Source of the DNA: Nymphaea colorata
Lineage: Eukaryota; Streptophyta; Magnoliopsida; Nymphaeales; Nymphaeaceae
Direction of reading: 5' to 3'
Assembly: GCF_008831285.2 (NCBI RefSeq)
Contig: NC_045147.1
Coordinates: 13,866,854-13,930,853 of the forward strand
DNA length: 64,000 nt
Position numbers and translations under genes: made by a program. Of the stretch, positions 60,691-64,000 are shown piece after piece (position 1 is the stretch's first letter; each line of letters begins with the position of its first letter). The notes under the pieces were generated by a model that was not told the origin of the DNA, searched no databases, and saw only the letters and a list, made by a program, of their open reading frames with translations.

Positions 60691-62118
60691 GTTACAATGT
60701 AAAGTTTGCATGCACCCCACTTAGGTAAGGACCAGGTTTGAAAATTATAAGCTGGTAAAGCTTTAGAATATCTGAAAATAAAATTGACCTGGGCTAGAGG
60801 CCTTTAGACAAACCAACCCAGACATTTTAACTGAGATGAGACATGGACAGGTCGATGACTGGACCCTCCACTACCATGAAAAATAGCAAGGTGGTAGATT
60901 TCTTTATCATTTTAGCAGTTAAAACGTAAACGGAAAAAGAAAAAGAGAAGGACAAAGAAGAAAGGATAATAGCATTCATCGAACTGCAAAATCTGCATTA
61001 TTACATCACATACATGCGTCCCACATGAAAAGGGAAAGGATTCCTCAGTTGACAGAGAGAAATCTTTTAAGAGAATTGACGTGTACAACAAAATCGAAAC
61101 GCCATTGACAAGAATAGGTGTTTGAGTCAACCGCCAGTCGTAAAATGTCTCGTCTATTAAGCAAAGCCTTGAGAAAGCAGCAAGCAGGGAGTCAACCAGG
61201 CATGGAAAATATGCGAATGGTAGGTGAATGCGCGTCCTGTGCCAGCCAAGAAGGGTATCACCAATCTTCACCAACTTGAAGAAAGCACAGTTATCATCAG
61301 CACATGGTAAGAATCAGAAAAGCCGCAACACTCTTCTCTGCAAAAGAAGAAAAAACAAAATCAGGCTCACAGAGTAAAATAAAATGATAGAAGAACAATA
61401 ATCAAAATAAAGAATAAATAACAATATCATTTTTCAAACTCTCCTGTCTTGCACACGTCTGAAACTCCTGCAAAATAATATGCAAGTTCAGAAAACAATT
61501 GCAGCATGAACAATGGTCTAGAAAACAATGATAGCAACCCAAAATTCTCCATCTCAGAGAAAGGGGAGGCAAAAGCACTACCGGGCGTATCATATTTATC
61601 AAGCTTCACCTGTGTTGTTAAAACCTGCAACCCCAGTTTGAAAGACAACCAGGCACAGTAAATATAAATACAGTACAATCCATCGATCAAATAAACAACT
61701 GAATGTGTTCTTGTTCCACTCCACACTTCAACTTTAATCAACAACCCGACATATATAAAGCAGAGATTGTATTCCAAGTCCGATGATGTTAGAGAAAAAG
61801 TGAACGATGTCAAAGAATAACAATCCTGATCCAAATAACACAAGCAATCATAACCCAAGCAAATTAAAAACCTGAAACTTCACCACAATAAACACAACAA
61901 TATAATAGAATCAGCTTATTCCCGAGATTATATGATTGTCAACAGTTACATTGCTAATGGTTCAGCAGAAGTTAAAAAGACTAAGAAAGAAAGAGATCGT
62001 CTCTCCTAAGATCATATATAATAACAATTTCGCCACCTTACCAAGTTCAAGAGGCGCCTTAAGTTCTTCTACACAGTACCCAAAACCTCGAACAACCCAA
62101 AAGAAAAACGTTATGTCA

Positions 62119-62547
62119 CTAGCTCATATCCATGCCATCCCCATTTTGGCTGCAAATTGGAGCAACCGCAGAGAATGACCTCTCAAAAGGTGAAGGATGC
62201 AGACGCACATCACGCCTGCGCTTAAAAGCACATCCCTCAGAGTTCTCTGCTTCGAGCTTCCTCCGGACTCCCCTAACAGCCTGCTGTTCCGCCGGTGTAA
62301 GAGGGAAAACCTGCCCACTCACTCTGCAAAGAGAGCTGTGGTTGTCATACAAAATTCTCTGATTACAATTTTTATCACAGATATGGGTAATCCCTGTTAG
62401 TTTGCACCGATAAATGTTTCCACACACACGTTCGTTTTGACAGTGCACATCACACTTGTGACTTTGTTGACCATCTTCACGGTTGAGAATACTCGACAGA
62501 AAAATAACATTGGTTGGCTCGGCAACCATTTTGCCAAATACCTCCAT
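62119..62547 (-). CDS. Conserved small Cys/His-rich protein, function unknown
   Basis: A single open frame of 142 residues from ATG at 62547; the frame is open a further nine codons upstream but with no ATG (the codon at 62574 is GTG). It is rich in Cys and His, in order HKCDVHC, then VCGNIYRC, then HICDKNCNQ, then LCRVSG, which suggests a zinc-binding fold. A basic segment (FKRRRD) and a tail FERSFSAVAPICSQNGDGMD follow. I recognise this as the kind of sequence conserved among plants but cannot name the family safely. There is no signal peptide or membrane helix; nucleus or cytosol is plausible. It may be only the last exon of a longer gene. Confidence 0.62.
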   Translation of the reverse strand: MEVFGKMVAEPTNVIFLSSILNREDGQQSHKCDVHCQNERVCGNIYRCKLTGITHICDKNCNQRILYDNHSSLCRVSGQVFPLTPAEQQAVRGVRRKLEAENSEGCAFKRRRDVRLHPSPFERSFSAVAPICSQNGDGMDMS

Positions 62548-64000
62548 CTCTGCAGCCTTCGGTTTTGTATACACCTTAGGTTAAAAGGCCTCTGTTCTGC
62601 ATGTCAAAATAGAGAGAGAACAAAGTCAAATGCTAGCAAGGTTCTCTGATACTGAAAGAGATGGAAGTCGCTCTAGTGGAGACGCAATTCTGGTCAAGAA
62701 CTCTACACAACATTTCGAAGAAAGAACGGTGGTACAAAAGGAAAGGGGCATCAAATGGCGGGAAACAATCTGCAAAAGCATTAAAGATATTTGTGGTATA
62801 ATATTTCTTGCTTAAATAGGAAGATGATACTGATAAATCAGGAACAGGGGCTAACACAAATGCCCATGATGTCCTCTCCACCCACTTCTGTATCCGGGCT
62901 TAGTTCCAACTCCATTTCATCTATCCAAGCACGGAAATTAGAAGCAGTGAGATGTCCAGCAAATTCTACCGCCAAGAGAAGCACCAATCCTCAATAATAA
63001 CGCAGAAGTCATACTATGTGATATGATCTCGAAACAAGAACCAGATTATCGGCCCCAAGCTGGCATGTCCGCACTAAAATTCGTCCTCCAAGGTATCTAG
63101 ACAATCCACGAGGTAGGTAGGTAGGTAGGTAGGTAGAGAGAGAGAGAGAGTCCGAACAAAATCCCAGTAAGAAAAGGGAAAAAAAATACGGAGGGAAGAA
63201 AACTCCAGGAAAAGAAAATTGGATAACATAAAAATAAGGCAGATCCCTAGATCCAGAAAATGTCTACGTTTGAAAAATGTGCAGAACCCCGCACTACTAA
63301 CACAAATCGAACTATAATCCACAGAGTACGACAGAGACGGAGGAAGAACACACGAAAACCCGCAGAAAACAAAAACGCGATCAGCTCAAGCAGCTAGAAC
63401 GACAAGCCAGAGCCAGTACCTTCCGTTAGACGAGATTCAGACCCACAAAATGAAGCCATAAAACGCACAATCCGAGATAGATTAGACAAAAAAAGCTCAG
63501 GAAAAGGAACAGAAAAAAAGGAAAGCACGCTGCGAGGAGAGTGAGAAACAGAGAACAAAAACTCACATGTTTCTCCGGCGACCGATCGGGCCTGTATCCC
63601 TGAGAGCGGCAAAGAAAGGGGGGGGGAAAAGAGCTTTGTCTTACGGAATCAAGGAAAAGGGGCCCTATAAGAAGGGGGAAAGGAGAAAAGCGCAAAGGAA
63701 ACGAAGAAGAAGGAAAAGGAAGATGCCAACAGCCACGCGCCCCGCGTCGTCGTCGTCGTCGTCGCCACCACGAGTACCGCCACCACCACTTCCTCCTCCT
63801 CCGCCGATCCGCACAACGGGGCGAAGGGCGAGGTAGATCGGATATTTATACACCAAGAGCTCCCCGGATGGTGCGGGGTAACGATGGCGGAGACGATGAC
63901 GACGCGGTTGAAATGAAAATGAAATTCAAATGAAATGCGTTCCAAATTCAACCTAAATGACCAACCTAACGGCTAACGCGGGACCTTACGCTCGTCGTTC
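62548..64000. other. Leader and promoter region of the small Cys/His gene
   Basis: No further coding exon found on the minus strand. Contains a compound microsatellite (GTAG)n(GA)n at 63111-63150 and GC-rich trinucleotide runs (GTC)n at 63747-63765 and CCTCCTCC near 63790, which look like a plant 5' UTR. One or more leader introns are likely but not placed. Confidence 0.5.

Larger units (their letters stand above)
57431..62118. other. Spacer, repeats and possible 3' UTR
   Basis: No gene recognised. Contains small duplications at 57.8-58.1 kb, a TA/GA microsatellite at 58985-59028, a near-perfect 29-bp tandem pair ending CAATATTCCT(C/T)CCTTGTA at about 60464-60516, the AT-cored repeat at 60519 and ORFs at 60.9-61.9 kb that show no family resemblance and may lie in the 3' UTR of the small gene at 62.1 kb. 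Confidence 0.5.

Noticed and set aside
60912-61274. 120-codon minus-strand ORF
   Set aside because: Phe-rich low complexity at one end, no motif; more likely UTR or spacer.
63567-63836. ORF rich in Arg, Ser and Pro near the window end
   Set aside because: Low-complexity GC-rich leader/promoter DNA translated out of context.
1-64000. CRISPR arrays, bacterial operons or phage genes
   Set aside because: The DNA is plant nuclear; the short tandem repeats seen are microsatellites or MITE/SINE pieces with no spacer structure.

Overview
The window is nuclear DNA from a flowering plant. Coding sequence is cut into many short exons with GT-AG (rarely GC-AG) introns. Spacers are AT-rich and full of microsatellites, a Ty1-copia element, MITEs, a tRNA-derived SINE and a plastid DNA scrap. 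The families found (WAT1/MtN21 transporter, cinnamyl alcohol dehydrogenase, plastid fibrillin, VIT-like protein) are typical of angiosperms. I cannot name the species.

Layout: 2.1-18.2 kb (+) holds the 3' two thirds of a plastid-type MutS2 gene. One 7.2 kb intron of it carries a hAT-like MITE and a 5.3 kb Ty1-copia retrotransposon, and two of its 3' exons are a tandem duplication. 19.1-23.6 kb (-) is a complete six-exon WAT1-related (EamA) transporter, convergent with MutS2. 23.6-29.9 kb is repeat-rich spacer. 29.9-31.4 kb (+) is a three-exon DUF1295/steroid-5-alpha-reductase-fold membrane protein. 31.4-37.5 kb is spacer with a full SINE and a psbE-psbF plastid fragment. 37.5-40.3 kb (+) is a three-exon small purple acid phosphatase of the PAP28/29 type with a GC-AG intron. 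44.5-48.5 kb (+) is a six-exon cinnamyl alcohol dehydrogenase. 49.6-53.7 kb (-) is an eight-exon plastid fibrillin of the PAP10 type. 56.2-57.4 kb (-) is a vacuolar-iron-transporter-like gene with an in-frame stop. Its 3' half is present a second time as a head-on inverted copy. 62.1-62.5 kb (-) is a small conserved Cys/His-rich protein, with its probable leader and promoter up to the window end.

The genes do not form a pathway. Two (MutS2, fibrillin) are predicted plastid proteins, and CAD belongs to the phenylpropanoid/lignin branch. The strongest candidate for something new is the VIT-like locus. A transcript from its TATA box would run through one arm, a 35-nt loop and the inverted second arm, giving a gene-derived foldback of nearly 400 bp per arm: the expected shape of a young hairpin-siRNA or proto-MIRNA locus aimed at VIT-like paralogs. 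This is inferred from sequence only.

All exon borders were read by hand from splice signals, reading frame and family resemblance. Frames close exactly across every multi-exon gene reported. UTRs are not defined.
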